From Paenibacillus algicola (GTDB taxonomy: Bacteria > Bacillota > Bacilli > Paenibacillales > Paenibacillaceae): DNA of 64,000 bases. The notes below the pieces were generated by a model. It was not told where the DNA came from, searched no databases, and was given only the letters and a program-made list of their open reading frames with translations. The translations under genes were made by a program, and so were the position numbers. Below, piece by piece: positions 8,440 to 16,358 of this stretch. How positions within the stretch are numbered: the stretch's first letter is position 1; every line of letters begins with the position of its first letter. The stretch spans positions 1,980,501 through 2,044,500 of the forward strand of contig NZ_CP040396.1 in NCBI RefSeq assembly GCF_005577435.1. Direction: 5' to 3'.

Positions 8440-9026
8440 TTTATGTGTTTTGCAGAGCTGTTGTCCGGGCGTTGTTTCAAATGCTGTACCGCTTTGAATC
8501 GGTAGGCGTTCACAACATTCCGGATCAGGGTGGAGTGCTGATCTGTGCGAATCACATTAGCCTGAGAGATCCGATTTCGGTAGGCATTCATGTGAAGCGC
8601 CAGGTTAAATTTATGGCGAAGGAAGAGCTGTTCAAGATTCCTCTGTTCGGCTGGCTCGTGAAGCAGCTGGGAGCTTTTCCGGTCAAGCGGGGCGGGGTCA
8701 GCAAGGATTCCATTAAGAACTCCCTCAAGATTTTACGAGGCGGAGAGATTATGGGGATTTTCCCAGAGGGAACGAGGAACTCAGATTCTGAAGCCGCGAA
8801 GCGGGGAGCAGCAAGCTTTGCACTTCGCAGTGACGCTGCGGTTGTACCGGCGGCCATTGTTGGAGAATACAAGCTGTTTCGCAAGACCCGCATTATCTAC
8901 GGCGCGCCGATTGATTTATCCTCTTATAAGGACAGCAAGTCACCTGAGACACTGGAGCAGGTAACAGCTATGATTATGAGCCGTATCCGGGAAATGCAGG
9001 CCACAGGTCAGCCGACCCGGGAGTAG
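8436..9026 (+). CDS. plsC: 1-acyl-sn-glycerol-3-phosphate acyltransferase
   Basis: 196 residues. The HX4D acyltransferase motif is NHISLRDP, and the second substrate-binding motif is FPEGTRN. One N-terminal hydrophobic stretch docks it to the membrane. It transfers a fatty acyl group to lysophosphatidic acid to make phosphatidic acid. Together with plsY (11.9 kb) and gpsA (12.5 kb), it supplies the early steps of phospholipid synthesis from this region. Confidence 0.92.
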   Translation: MIYVFCRAVVRALFQMLYRFESVGVHNIPDQGGVLICANHISLRDPISVGIHVKRQVKFMAKEELFKIPLFGWLVKQLGAFPVKRGGVSKDSIKNSLKILRGGEIMGIFPEGTRNSDSEAAKRGAASFALRSDAAVVPAAIVGEYKLFRKTRIIYGAPIDLSSYKDSKSPETLEQVTAMIMSRIREMQATGQPTRE

Positions 9027-9045
9027 CCGCTGTGAAGATGAATAA

Positions 9046-9074
9046 TTGTGAAATACTTTATGGCAAGCTATAAC
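9046..9074 (+). promoter_or_regulatory. candidate sigma-A promoter for the S1-domain gene
   Basis: TTGTGA (9046-9051), 17-nt spacer, TATAAC (9069-9074), about 75 nt before the start codon. Confidence 0.45.
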
Positions 9075-9147
9075 ATGCATAATGATGTTTTGAACTTCGC
9101 ACACGCGAGTTTAAATAAATGGGGTTTGAATTGAGGAGGTTATTGAC

Positions 9148-10374
9148 ATGTCGGAAGAAACAAGAAATCAAGAAAATGCTGAAACTCAAGATCAGCTGGA
9201 CCAAATCGTATCCTTGAAAAAAGGGGACACTGTAAAAGGGACGATCGTCAAACTGGAGGATAACCAAGCTTATGTAAGCATTGGATATAAATATGACGGT
9301 GTGATCCCTGTCCGCGAGCTTTCCTCGGTACAGCTTGACAACGCTTCTGAAGCGGTTCAAGTAGGTCAAGAGGTAGAGTGCAAGGTTGTCAGCATTAATG
9401 ACGACAAGGAGAGTCTGGTACTGTCCAAGCGTGCAATTGACACTGAGAATTCTTGGGAAGAGCTTGAGAAGCACTTCGCAGACCAGGACGTATTCGAGGT
9501 TACTGTCGCTGATGTTGTTAAAGGCGGTCTCGTAGCAGACGTCGGTGCACGCGGCTTTATCCCGGCTTCGATGGTTGAGCGTCATTTTGTAGAAGACTTC
9601 AGCGATTACAAGGGTCGTACCCTTCGCGTAAAGGTGAAAGAACTGGACCGCGAGAACAACAAGGTTATTCTTTCCCAGAAGGAAGTTCTGGAAGAGGAGT
9701 TTGAAGCCAACAAGCAGCAGGTGATGGCTGACCTTCAGGAAGGCCAAGTGCTGGAAGGAACGGTTCAGCGCTTGACTCAATTTGGAGCATTCGTTGATGT
9801 AGGCGGTGTAGACGGACTGGTTCACGTTTCCGAGATCGCTTGGAGCCATGTGGAGAAGCCGTCGGATGCACTGTCCGAAGGAGAGCAGGTTAAGGTGAAG
9901 GTGCTGAAGGTCGATCCAGAGAAAGGCAAGATCAGCCTCAGTATCAAAGCTGCTCAGCCGGGCCCATGGGAATCAGCATCTGACAAATTCAACATTGGTG
10001 ATGTGGTTACCGGTGAAGTGAAGCGTCTTGTGAGCTTCGGTGCATTTGTGGAGCTGGCTCCAGGCGTTGAAGGCCTGGTTCATATCTCTCAAATTTCCCA
10101 CAAGCACATTGGAACTCCTCAAGAGGTTCTGAAAGAAGGACAAGAGGTACAAGTGAAGGTTCTGGATGTGAACCTGGACGAGAAGCGGATCAGCCTCAGC
10201 ATCAAGGAAACGGAAGAAGCTCCAGCGGCTCCTGCTCCATCGCCAAGAGGCGAAAGAGCATCCAAAGGTCCGAAAATTGACCTGAAGGATAACCCTAATG
10301 TGTCCTTGAACAACCAAGGCATGAGCGTAACGCTGGGTGAGCGCTTCGGCGACAAGCTGAGCAAATTCAAGTAG
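9148..10374 (+). CDS. rpsA: 30S ribosomal protein S1 homologue with four S1 domains (YpfD type)
   Basis: 408 residues from ATG with SD GAGGAGG (9134-9140). Four S1 RNA-binding domains lie at about 19-90, 108-173, 194-262 and 279-348, each beginning with a GDxVxGxV-type strand. After them come a Pro/Ala linker and a short conserved tail. This is the shorter Firmicutes form, unlike the six-domain protein of E. coli. It probably helps mRNA binding or ribosome-associated functions, and in B. subtilis it is not essential. The gene has its own promoter and terminator. Confidence 0.88.
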   Translation: MSEETRNQENAETQDQLDQIVSLKKGDTVKGTIVKLEDNQAYVSIGYKYDGVIPVRELSSVQLDNASEAVQVGQEVECKVVSINDDKESLVLSKRAIDTENSWEELEKHFADQDVFEVTVADVVKGGLVADVGARGFIPASMVERHFVEDFSDYKGRTLRVKVKELDRENNKVILSQKEVLEEEFEANKQQVMADLQEGQVLEGTVQRLTQFGAFVDVGGVDGLVHVSEIAWSHVEKPSDALSEGEQVKVKVLKVDPEKGKISLSIKAAQPGPWESASDKFNIGDVVTGEVKRLVSFGAFVELAPGVEGLVHISQISHKHIGTPQEVLKEGQEVQVKVLDVNLDEKRISLSIKETEEAPAAPAPSPRGERASKGPKIDLKDNPNVSLNNQGMSVTLGERFGDKLSKFK

Positions 10375-10420
10375 ACTGTAGCCAGATCACGCACGTTCAA
10401 GCGACTATTATAATCATCGT

Positions 10421-10454
10421 CGGCGAACCCAGCTGGGTTCGCCGTTTGTTGTTT
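10421..10454 (+). terminator. intrinsic terminator (perfect 24-nt palindrome)
   Basis: CGGCGAACCC and GGGTTCGCCG flank a central AGCT (10421-10444), followed by TTTGTTGTTT. Confidence 0.85.
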
Positions 10455-10563
10455 ATATGTATGCCCATGATGGGCAACATGAATAAAAGGTGCATGAAAG
10501 GTTAGCCAATTGTACTGTTTTTTGCTATGATGATAAACGTAAGAATTGACAGGAGGAGTGAAC

Positions 10564-11886
10564 ATGGCAAGACCCGTTGTGGCTATTGTCGGAAGGCCGA
10601 ACGTTGGTAAATCCACGATTTTTAATCGGCTGATTGGTGATCGACTAGCCATTGTTGAAGATAAACCGGGAGTAACCCGGGATCGTATTTATGGAAATGC
10701 CGAGTGGAACGGCAAGCAATTCAGCGTCATTGACACTGGCGGTATTGAGATCGACGGTGAGGATATGATCCTGAAGTCCATTCGAATTCAGGCTGAGCTG
10801 GCCATTGAAGAAGCCGATGTGATTGTATTTATGTGTGATGCCAAGGCCGGGCTGACACAGTCTGATGAAGAGGTCGCTCAAATTCTATTCCGCTCCGGGA
10901 AGCCGGTTCTGCTCGCGATTAATAAAGTGGATAACATGAAGCGTGCCGAGGATATATACGAATTCTACAGCCTGGGCTTCGGTGATCCCATTGGGATTTC
11001 AGGCAGCCATGGTACTGGGATCGGCGATTTGCTGGATGAAGTCGTGGACGCACTGCCTGAATTGACAGAGGAAGAATACGATGAGGATGTTATCAAGGTA
11101 GCCTTGATCGGACGCCCGAATGTTGGGAAATCCTCCCTTGTGAATGCCATTCTGGGCGAAGAGAGGGTTATTGTAAGCGATATCGCGGGTACAACCCGGG
11201 ATGCGATTGACACCCCTTTTGAAAAGGATGGCCAGCGCTATGTCCTGATCGATACGGCGGGGATGCGCAAGAGAGGCAAAGTGTATGAAACGACGGAGAA
11301 ATATAGCGTTATGCGGGCGATGCGCGCAATTGAGCGTGCAGATGTAGTGCTTGTGCTGATCAACGGCGAAGAGGGCATTATCGAGCAGGACAAGCATATT
11401 GCCGGCTATGCGTATGAAGCGGGCAAGGCGTCCCTATTTGTCGTGAACAAATGGGATGTGGTGGAGAAGGACGACAAGACGATGCAGCACTTTCAGAACA
11501 AGATCCGTGATCATTTTCTGTTCATGACCTATGCACCGGTTGTGTTCCTGTCCGCCTTGACGAAGCAGCGCCTGCAGAAGCTGTTGCCTGTGGTGAAGCA
11601 TGTTGCGGAGCAGCATTCGCTGCGGATTCAGACGCACTTGCTGAATGATGTGGTGTCAGATGCGGTAGCTATTAATCCTCCGCCGACAGACAAAGGAAAA
11701 AGACTGCGGATTAATTATGCGACTCAGGTCGCTGTGAAGCCGCCGACGATGGTTGTGTTTGTCAATGATCCGGAGCTCATGCATTTCTCGTATGAACGCT
11801 ATCTGGAGAACAAAATTCGTGCAGCATTTAATTTTGAAGGCACTCCGATACGTATATTTACACGGCGAAAGTCCGATGAAAGTTAG
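10564..11886 (+). CDS. der: ribosome-assembly GTPase Der (EngA)
   Basis: 440 residues from ATG 10564, with SD AGGAGG (10551-10556) 7 nt upstream. It has two tandem GTPase domains: GRPNVGKST near residue 10 with DTGG and NKVD, and GRPNVGKSS near 183 with DTAG and NKWD. A C-terminal KH-like domain follows (about 350-440). Der binds the 50S subunit and is needed for its assembly. The start of the transcript may use an extended -10 box, TGCTATGAT, at about 10523-10531. Confidence 0.96.
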   Translation: MARPVVAIVGRPNVGKSTIFNRLIGDRLAIVEDKPGVTRDRIYGNAEWNGKQFSVIDTGGIEIDGEDMILKSIRIQAELAIEEADVIVFMCDAKAGLTQSDEEVAQILFRSGKPVLLAINKVDNMKRAEDIYEFYSLGFGDPIGISGSHGTGIGDLLDEVVDALPELTEEEYDEDVIKVALIGRPNVGKSSLVNAILGEERVIVSDIAGTTRDAIDTPFEKDGQRYVLIDTAGMRKRGKVYETTEKYSVMRAMRAIERADVVLVLINGEEGIIEQDKHIAGYAYEAGKASLFVVNKWDVVEKDDKTMQHFQNKIRDHFLFMTYAPVVFLSALTKQRLQKLLPVVKHVAEQHSLRIQTHLLNDVVSDAVAINPPPTDKGKRLRINYATQVAVKPPTMVVFVNDPELMHFSYERYLENKIRAAFNFEGTPIRIFTRRKSDES

Positions 11887-11897
11887 GGGAGAACGGC

Positions 11898-12521
11898 TTG
11901 ATTCTGAACATCGTTGGATTCATTGCAAGTTATTTGCTGGGGTCTGTAAGCTTTAGTGTGCTGCTGGCGAAGCTCTTGAAGGGGATTGATATCCGGCAGC
12001 ATGGCAGCGGTAATGCAGGGGCAACAAACACACTGCGGGTTCTGGGTAAAGGACCGGCCGTGCTCGTTCTCGCCCTGGATGTGCTCAAGGGCATTGCTGC
12101 TGTATGGATCGGGGTTTGGGTTGGAGACGGCAATGCCTGGCTGCCGGGTTTATGCGGGATTGCAGCTATAATTGGCCATAACTGGCCCGTGTACTTCCGC
12201 TTCCGCGGTGGAAAAGGCATTGCAACTGCGATCGGTGTGCTGGCTACACTCTGCTTCTTGCCTGCGCTGTTTGCGGGCATCATTGCTATTCTGTCTATTG
12301 TCTTTACTCGATATGTTTCGCTGGGATCGTTGATCTTTGTGCTTCTGACGCCGCTGTTTCTTCTGCTGATGGGCTATCCTTGGCCGGTATTCTGGACCAG
12401 CTTGATTATTGGGGTGTTTGCATTCTGGCGTCACCGAAGCAACATTGTCAAGATCATGCAGGGGAAAGAGAACAAGCTGGGCTCAGGAGGAGCTTCTAAA
12501 GGAGGGAAACGCGTTGTCTGA
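11898..12521 (+). CDS. plsY: acyl-phosphate:glycerol-3-phosphate acyltransferase
   Basis: 207 residues from TTG 11898, 11 nt after der. A small polytopic membrane protein with the conserved blocks GSVSFSVLLAKL, GSGNAGATNTLRVLGK, and FRGGKGIATAIGV. PlsY uses acyl-phosphate to acylate glycerol-3-phosphate, giving lysophosphatidic acid, the substrate of PlsC. Its end overlaps the TTG start of gpsA by 8 nt, so substrate supply and use are genetically coupled. Confidence 0.94.
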   Translation: MILNIVGFIASYLLGSVSFSVLLAKLLKGIDIRQHGSGNAGATNTLRVLGKGPAVLVLALDVLKGIAAVWIGVWVGDGNAWLPGLCGIAAIIGHNWPVYFRFRGGKGIATAIGVLATLCFLPALFAGIIAILSIVFTRYVSLGSLIFVLLTPLFLLLMGYPWPVFWTSLIIGVFAFWRHRSNIVKIMQGKENKLGSGGASKGGKRVV

Positions 12522-13554
12522 TAAAGTGGCGGTGCTGGTGGCCGGCAGCTGGGGGACTGCGCTTGCGAGTGTCCTGGTCTCCAAAAAGCTGAATGTGATG
12601 ATCTGGAGCCGGAATGCGGAGCAGGTTCGGGAGATCAATGAGCAGCATAGTAATCACCGTTATTTAAAGGGGATTACGCTATCTCCACAGCTGAAGGCGA
12701 CAACAGATATGGAGGAGGCTGTCCGCGGGGCTGCCGCAGTACTGATCGCTGCTCCGTCGTCAGCGATGAGATCAGTTTGCAGTCAGCTGAAATCCTGTGT
12801 CAAGGACAATGCGTTGATCATTCACGCGACCAAGGGCTTTGAGATTGAATCCTTAAAGCGAATGTCAACGGTCATCTCGGAGGAGCTTGGGCGCAGTGAA
12901 GGCGACATCGTCGTGTTGTCGGGTCCAAGTCATGCGGAGGAAGTCATCCGGCAGTGTCCAACCACGGTCGTGGTAGCCTCGGCAAGCAGTGAAGCGGCGG
13001 CGGCGGCTCAGGACCTGTTTATGAACCATGATTTCAGAGTGTATACGAATCGGGACATGATCGGCGTGGAGCTGGCTGGCGCTTTTAAAAATATTATCGC
13101 GCTGGGTGCCGGGATGTCTGACGGTCTGGGATTTGGTGATAATGCCAAGGCGGCTCTGCTGACACGGGGACTGGCTGAAATAACCCGAATCGGGATTGAG
13201 ATGGGCTCAAATCCACTTACCTTTGCCGGCCTTGCCGGGATTGGGGACCTCGTAGTGACCGCCACGAGTCGCCACAGCCGGAATTGGCGCGCAGGCTACC
13301 TTCTGGGTGAGGGAAAGGCTCTAGAGGAGGTTCTAAGCTCGATGGGCATGGTTGTGGAAGGGGTTCGCACCACCCAGGCTGCCTTTGCGCTATCTGAAAA
13401 GCACGGGGTACAAATGCCGATTGCGGATCAGCTCTATCATGTGCTCTTTAAGCAGCGGGATCCTCGGACAGCCGTCATGAACCTGATGGGACGGGATCCG
13501 AAGACGGAAATGGAAATGATGCCGCTCCAAACCTGGGAGCAGTGGCATTCCTAG
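12514..13554 (+). CDS. gpsA: NAD(P)-dependent glycerol-3-phosphate dehydrogenase
   Basis: 346 residues from TTG 12514, with SD AAAGGAGG (12498-12505) inside plsY; the open frame upstream of this lies in plsY. The Rossmann motif reads VAGSWGTALA, where most relatives have GAGSWGTALA. Later blocks are GPSHAEEV, GVELAGAFKNIIALGAG with the catalytic Lys, and the GDLVVTATSRHSRN segment. It reduces dihydroxyacetone phosphate to glycerol-3-phosphate for phospholipid synthesis. Confidence 0.95.
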   Translation: MSDKVAVLVAGSWGTALASVLVSKKLNVMIWSRNAEQVREINEQHSNHRYLKGITLSPQLKATTDMEEAVRGAAAVLIAAPSSAMRSVCSQLKSCVKDNALIIHATKGFEIESLKRMSTVISEELGRSEGDIVVLSGPSHAEEVIRQCPTTVVVASASSEAAAAAQDLFMNHDFRVYTNRDMIGVELAGAFKNIIALGAGMSDGLGFGDNAKAALLTRGLAEITRIGIEMGSNPLTFAGLAGIGDLVVTATSRHSRNWRAGYLLGEGKALEEVLSSMGMVVEGVRTTQAAFALSEKHGVQMPIADQLYHVLFKQRDPRTAVMNLMGRDPKTEMEMMPLQTWEQWHS

Positions 13555-13561
13555 CTTAATC

Positions 13562-13589
13562 ACACCTTGACCTCCTGCTTCATACGATA
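13562..13589 (+). promoter_or_regulatory. candidate sigma-K promoter of spoVIF
   Basis: CATACGATA (13581-13589) fits the sigma-K -10 pattern CATAnnnTA, and an AC-containing -35 (ACACC, 13562-13566) lies about 15 nt upstream. B. subtilis spoVIF is known to be read by sigma-K RNA polymerase. The same bases also form a small CATAC/GTATG hairpin. Confidence 0.4.
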
Positions 13590-13618
13590 GTATGAGGATT
13601 GCCGGAGGAGGGGTGGAC

Positions 13619-13894
13619 ATGAGCAAAAACTTTCCTAAAGATGTATTAAGCGCGATTAATAAAAAAAGCGGCAAGCAGATTTCTTCGGGAGCTGTTAAAA
13701 AGCTGGCCAATACCGTGAAGCCGTCAACGCTGCAGAATGATGCCCAGCTTCGACAGCTCATCAAGCAGGTTTCGGCGATGGCGAACGTGCCTGTCAGCGA
13801 AGAGACCGTCAAAGAGATCATCGCGGCCGTCAAAAAAAGCGGGATGAACCCAAGCAATATGGAAGCTTTGATGAAAATGATGATGAACAAGTAA
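13619..13894 (+). CDS. spoVIF: stage VI sporulation protein F
   Basis: 91 residues from ATG 13619 after SD GGAGGAGG (about 13603-13610). Conserved features are the NFPKDVLSAINKKSGK start, two helical repeats around KKLANTVKPSTLQ and VSEETVKEIIAAVKKSG, and the KMMMNK end. In B. subtilis SpoVIF (YjcC) is a mother-cell protein needed late for a resistant spore coat, acting with GerE. In B. subtilis it is not next to gpsA, so this position is a Paenibacillus-type difference. Confidence 0.8.
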   Translation: MSKNFPKDVLSAINKKSGKQISSGAVKKLANTVKPSTLQNDAQLRQLIKQVSAMANVPVSEETVKEIIAAVKKSGMNPSNMEALMKMMMNK

Positions 13895-13917
13895 AGTGTG
13901 AAGGTTTTGAGAAACAT

Positions 13918-13950
13918 GAGGCCGCTGTGTGCAGATACAGCGGTCTTTTT
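13918..13950 (+). terminator. intrinsic terminator after spoVIF
   Basis: GGCCGCTGT and ACAGCGGTC pair around GTGCAGAT, then TTTTT. Confidence 0.8.
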
Positions 13951-14031
13951 GCGTGGAAGGATAGGAGGAGATTCCAAGTCATGATATAATTAGGGCAGAC
14001 ATTTTAGAGAAAGACAGGGGGCAATATTAAA

Positions 14032-14211
14032 TTGGATCCAATGCAAAAGATGTGGCTGTCCATGATCGCACTGCTGATTATGGCGTTGTCCGTGATCGTC
14101 GTTACATTCGCCCGAAGCAAGACCAAGGGAGCGGTACGCTTCGGCTTGTCCTTTGTGGCATTTATGATGATGCTGATCGGCTTTATTACCGGACTGGCCT
14201 CGATCACCTAA
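14032..14211 (+). CDS. small membrane protein, DUF2768 (YphE-like)
   Basis: 59 residues from TTG 14032, which sits 10 nt after AGGGGG (14016-14021); ATG 14041 would give 56 residues but with poor spacing. Two hydrophobic helices (about 7-26 and 36-56) are joined by the basic loop ARSKTKGAVR. The place between gpsA and the yphF-like lipoprotein is the same as that of B. subtilis yphE, the DUF2768 gene. Function is unknown. Confidence 0.7.
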   Translation: MDPMQKMWLSMIALLIMALSVIVVTFARSKTKGAVRFGLSFVAFMMMLIGFITGLASIT

Positions 14212-14244
14212 TGGAGAAGGGCTGCATGCAGCTTGAGGAAGCAG

Positions 14245-14844
14245 GTGAAATACATGAATGTAGAGGATATGCCGGGACTGTCCCGAGCGTTGCAGCAGCT
14301 GTCTGTTTTACTTCAAGACCTCTCAACGCCCTGGCTGCTGGGTGGCAGCTGCTCGCTGCTCCTTCAAGGAGTGCAGCTGGATAAGCCGCCGCGGGATCTG
14401 GACGTGTATAGTGACCTGGAAGGGATTCAGGCTCTTCATGAGCAGCTGGCAGCCTATGCGTTGAGTCAGCCGCGCCTGGATCAAGAGGGTATGTATAAGT
14501 CCGTGTTAAGCCGTTATGAACTGGACAGCATAGAGGCCGAGCTGGTTGGCGGCTTTGAAGTGTGTTCAGGCGGCAGTTTGTATACTGTGGAAATGGAGCT
14601 TTTATATCCTGCTGCGCCGGATGTGCTGCTTCACGGTACTTCTGTCCGTTTAACACCTCTGAGCCATGAGCTCTTATTTAATGTACTGAGAGATCGTGAG
14701 GATCGGTATCAGGCCATTGGACAAGCTATCAGATACCGTCCGGATCAGCACCACGCGCTGCTTCAAGATATGTTATCCCGTTACACCTTGAACAGTGAGC
14801 ATACACTGCGCATTCAGGAGCTGGCAGGAATTCATAAGGGTTAA
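14245..14844 (+). CDS. nucleotidyltransferase-like protein
   Basis: 199 residues from GTG 14245 after TGAGGAAG; ATG 14254 is also possible. The stretch WLLGGSCSLLLQGV then RDLDVYSD (about residues 30-55) has the GGS...DxD layout of minimal nucleotidyltransferases. The rest is mixed alpha/beta with no second domain. Such folds transfer nucleotides or act as antitoxins, but no toxin partner lies beside it. It is not part of the B. subtilis order here. Function is inferred only from the short motif. Confidence 0.6.
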   Translation: MKYMNVEDMPGLSRALQQLSVLLQDLSTPWLLGGSCSLLLQGVQLDKPPRDLDVYSDLEGIQALHEQLAAYALSQPRLDQEGMYKSVLSRYELDSIEAELVGGFEVCSGGSLYTVEMELLYPAAPDVLLHGTSVRLTPLSHELLFNVLRDREDRYQAIGQAIRYRPDQHHALLQDMLSRYTLNSEHTLRIQELAGIHKG

Positions 14845-14880
14845 GCGGGGAAACTTCATCAGAGTAAGGAGGAGCTTGAA

Positions 14881-15237
14881 CTGAAGTGTGAGGTTACTTT
14901 TATGCCGGAAGGCAAAACCGTCAGCGTCAGACCCGGAGTTACTGTACTGGCTGCAGCCAGACAGTCCGGGGTTCACATCCCGACCCGCTGCGGCGGCAAA
15001 ATGGGCTGCCTCATGTGCAAGGTTAAGCTCACCGAAGAAGAGAGCAGTCATGTACTGCCTCCGAAGGAAGAGGAGCGCCGCAAGCTGGGAACGCTGATTG
15101 ATGAAGGCATTCGTTTCTCGTGTCAAACGGTTGTTCATGATCATGTGCAGGTTGAAGTGCCGGAGGATCCGCTGAAGGCGGCAGTGCGCCGACAGTTGGA
15201 GAGTGCAAGAAATCGGGATCGGGAGGATTTTATTTAA
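14881..15237 (+). CDS. 2Fe-2S ferredoxin, apparent CTG start
   Basis: 118 residues if initiated at CTG 14881. The SD AAGGAGGAG (14866-14874) sits 6 nt before the CTG. The first in-frame ATG (14902) is 27 nt from the SD and would remove the first beta strand (KCEVTF). Cluster ligands are Cys 37, 43, 46 and 81 in the plant-type C-x5-C-x2-C...C order (RCGGKMGCLMC, FSCQT). It is a small electron carrier; its partner is unknown. It lies 36 nt after the nucleotidyltransferase-like gene and 19 nt before the lipoprotein gene. Confidence 0.82.
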   Translation: MKCEVTFMPEGKTVSVRPGVTVLAAARQSGVHIPTRCGGKMGCLMCKVKLTEEESSHVLPPKEEERRKLGTLIDEGIRFSCQTVVHDHVQVEVPEDPLKAAVRRQLESARNRDREDFI

Positions 15238-15256
15238 AGGGAAGTGGTGAAATCCA

Positions 15257-15976
15257 GTGAAAAATATGTATCTGGCTGCAATAGCACTTATTGGCGTCCT
15301 GCTGCTTAGCGGCTGTATGTATCCCAATGAGGATTCACAGGAAGAGCAGGTATCTTATCGGGAAAGTGTGCGTCGAATTCAAGGTGCCGTGGATGATTAC
15401 TTTAAAGAAACATCACTGCTGCCGATCATGACTGCAGGTGAAGAGATACCGCGTTATGAGAAATACCGGGTAGACCTGGACAAGCTCAAGAATATGGGCT
15501 ATATGGATGAAATTCCGACAACCGCTTTTGAAAAGGGCGGCAGCGGGCGCTTTCTGATTATTAATGAAGAGCAGGAGCCGCTCGTTAAAGTGATGGATCT
15601 GCTTACCGTGCAAAAGATAAATGATATGCAGATGTCGGTCGACCGCTACAAGTCTGATCAAGGAAAGCTCCCGGCTGGAGAAGAGCTGTATCCCGGCTTC
15701 ACGGCCGTTGATATATCCAAGACCGATGCAAAGAATTGGAAGCTGAAGAGCTTCTATTCTGGCCAGGATGTCGTGCTCATGATGGATCAGGGCGGCAAGG
15801 TCTATATCGATTACGCATTTGACATTATGCAAGCTATTCAGAAAAATGGGCAGGAGCCTCAGCCGGACCAGGATCTTCGAGTATATCTGGAATCGGAATC
15901 GTTTTATGTGCCCGTGAAGTCGGTCCCTTACCGTTGGGAGAACAATCAGCCTGTGCCTCAGCCAGGCTCTTCATAA
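15257..15976 (+). CDS. lipoprotein of the YphF family
   Basis: 239 residues with a lipoprotein signal peptide and lipobox LLSGC (Cys 20). The soluble part has two similar halves, each with a 'Y/D-rich helix then LPxxxxGE' pattern (SLLPIMTAGEEIPRYE and GKLPAGEELYPGF). It occupies the position of B. subtilis yphF, between gpsA/yphE and spoIVA. The function is unknown; anchoring to the outer face of the membrane is inferred. A hairpin terminator follows. Confidence 0.7.
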   Translation: MKNMYLAAIALIGVLLLSGCMYPNEDSQEEQVSYRESVRRIQGAVDDYFKETSLLPIMTAGEEIPRYEKYRVDLDKLKNMGYMDEIPTTAFEKGGSGRFLIINEEQEPLVKVMDLLTVQKINDMQMSVDRYKSDQGKLPAGEELYPGFTAVDISKTDAKNWKLKSFYSGQDVVLMMDQGGKVYIDYAFDIMQAIQKNGQEPQPDQDLRVYLESESFYVPVKSVPYRWENNQPVPQPGSS

Positions 15977-15988
15977 CCCGCACTCTTA

Positions 15989-16030
15989 TAAGTATCTCTG
16001 GACATACGTGCCAGAGGTGCTTTTTTTTGT
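15989..16030 (+). terminator. intrinsic terminator
   Basis: AGTATCTCTGG pairs with CCAGAGGTGCT (with G-T pairs) and is followed by eight T. Confidence 0.8.
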
Positions 16031-16358
16031 GATTTGATCTGCCGGCAGTAGCATATTTGCAAATACAACACATAAAGATGGTTGGAGGCAGTAGGGTGCT
16101 TACAAAAACCTTTTAATCTTTTAAAAGACGGCGGCATATTTTGAGTCCCGGAACAATAAGATGTTACTAGTCCTAATGCATGTACGAGTTACGCCGCTTT
16201 GCCGTTTCCATGTCTCTCTTCGGAATCCGGGCGGCGGACTGCTGGCGGCATGGTAAGGCTGCTCAAATGCTGCAATGGCTTTAGCTGTGAGAGGAAACAC
16301 GAAGCGGATGCTCTTAATAGCATTTTTCCTTCGGAGTAATTTGAGGAGGGGATCTCTT
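16031..16358 (+). other. spoIVA upstream region without a gene
   Basis: About 330 nt without a convincing coding frame. It holds a GCATATT box (16134-16140) like the -35 of sigma-E promoters, but no -10 at proper spacing. It also has a hairpin near the spoIVA SD, with CGAAG/CTTCG and ATGCT/AGCAT arms, at about 16301-16336. The real spoIVA promoter is expected here. Confidence 0.4.

Noticed and set aside
9058..9849. 263-residue open frame on the minus strand
   Set aside because: Antisense to the S1-domain gene, no SD and no domain; a by-product of the codon use of the real gene.
16134..16158. sigma-E promoter of spoIVA
   Set aside because: GCATATT resembles the -35 box, but the only -10-like bases (ACAAT) are too near (about 9 nt).
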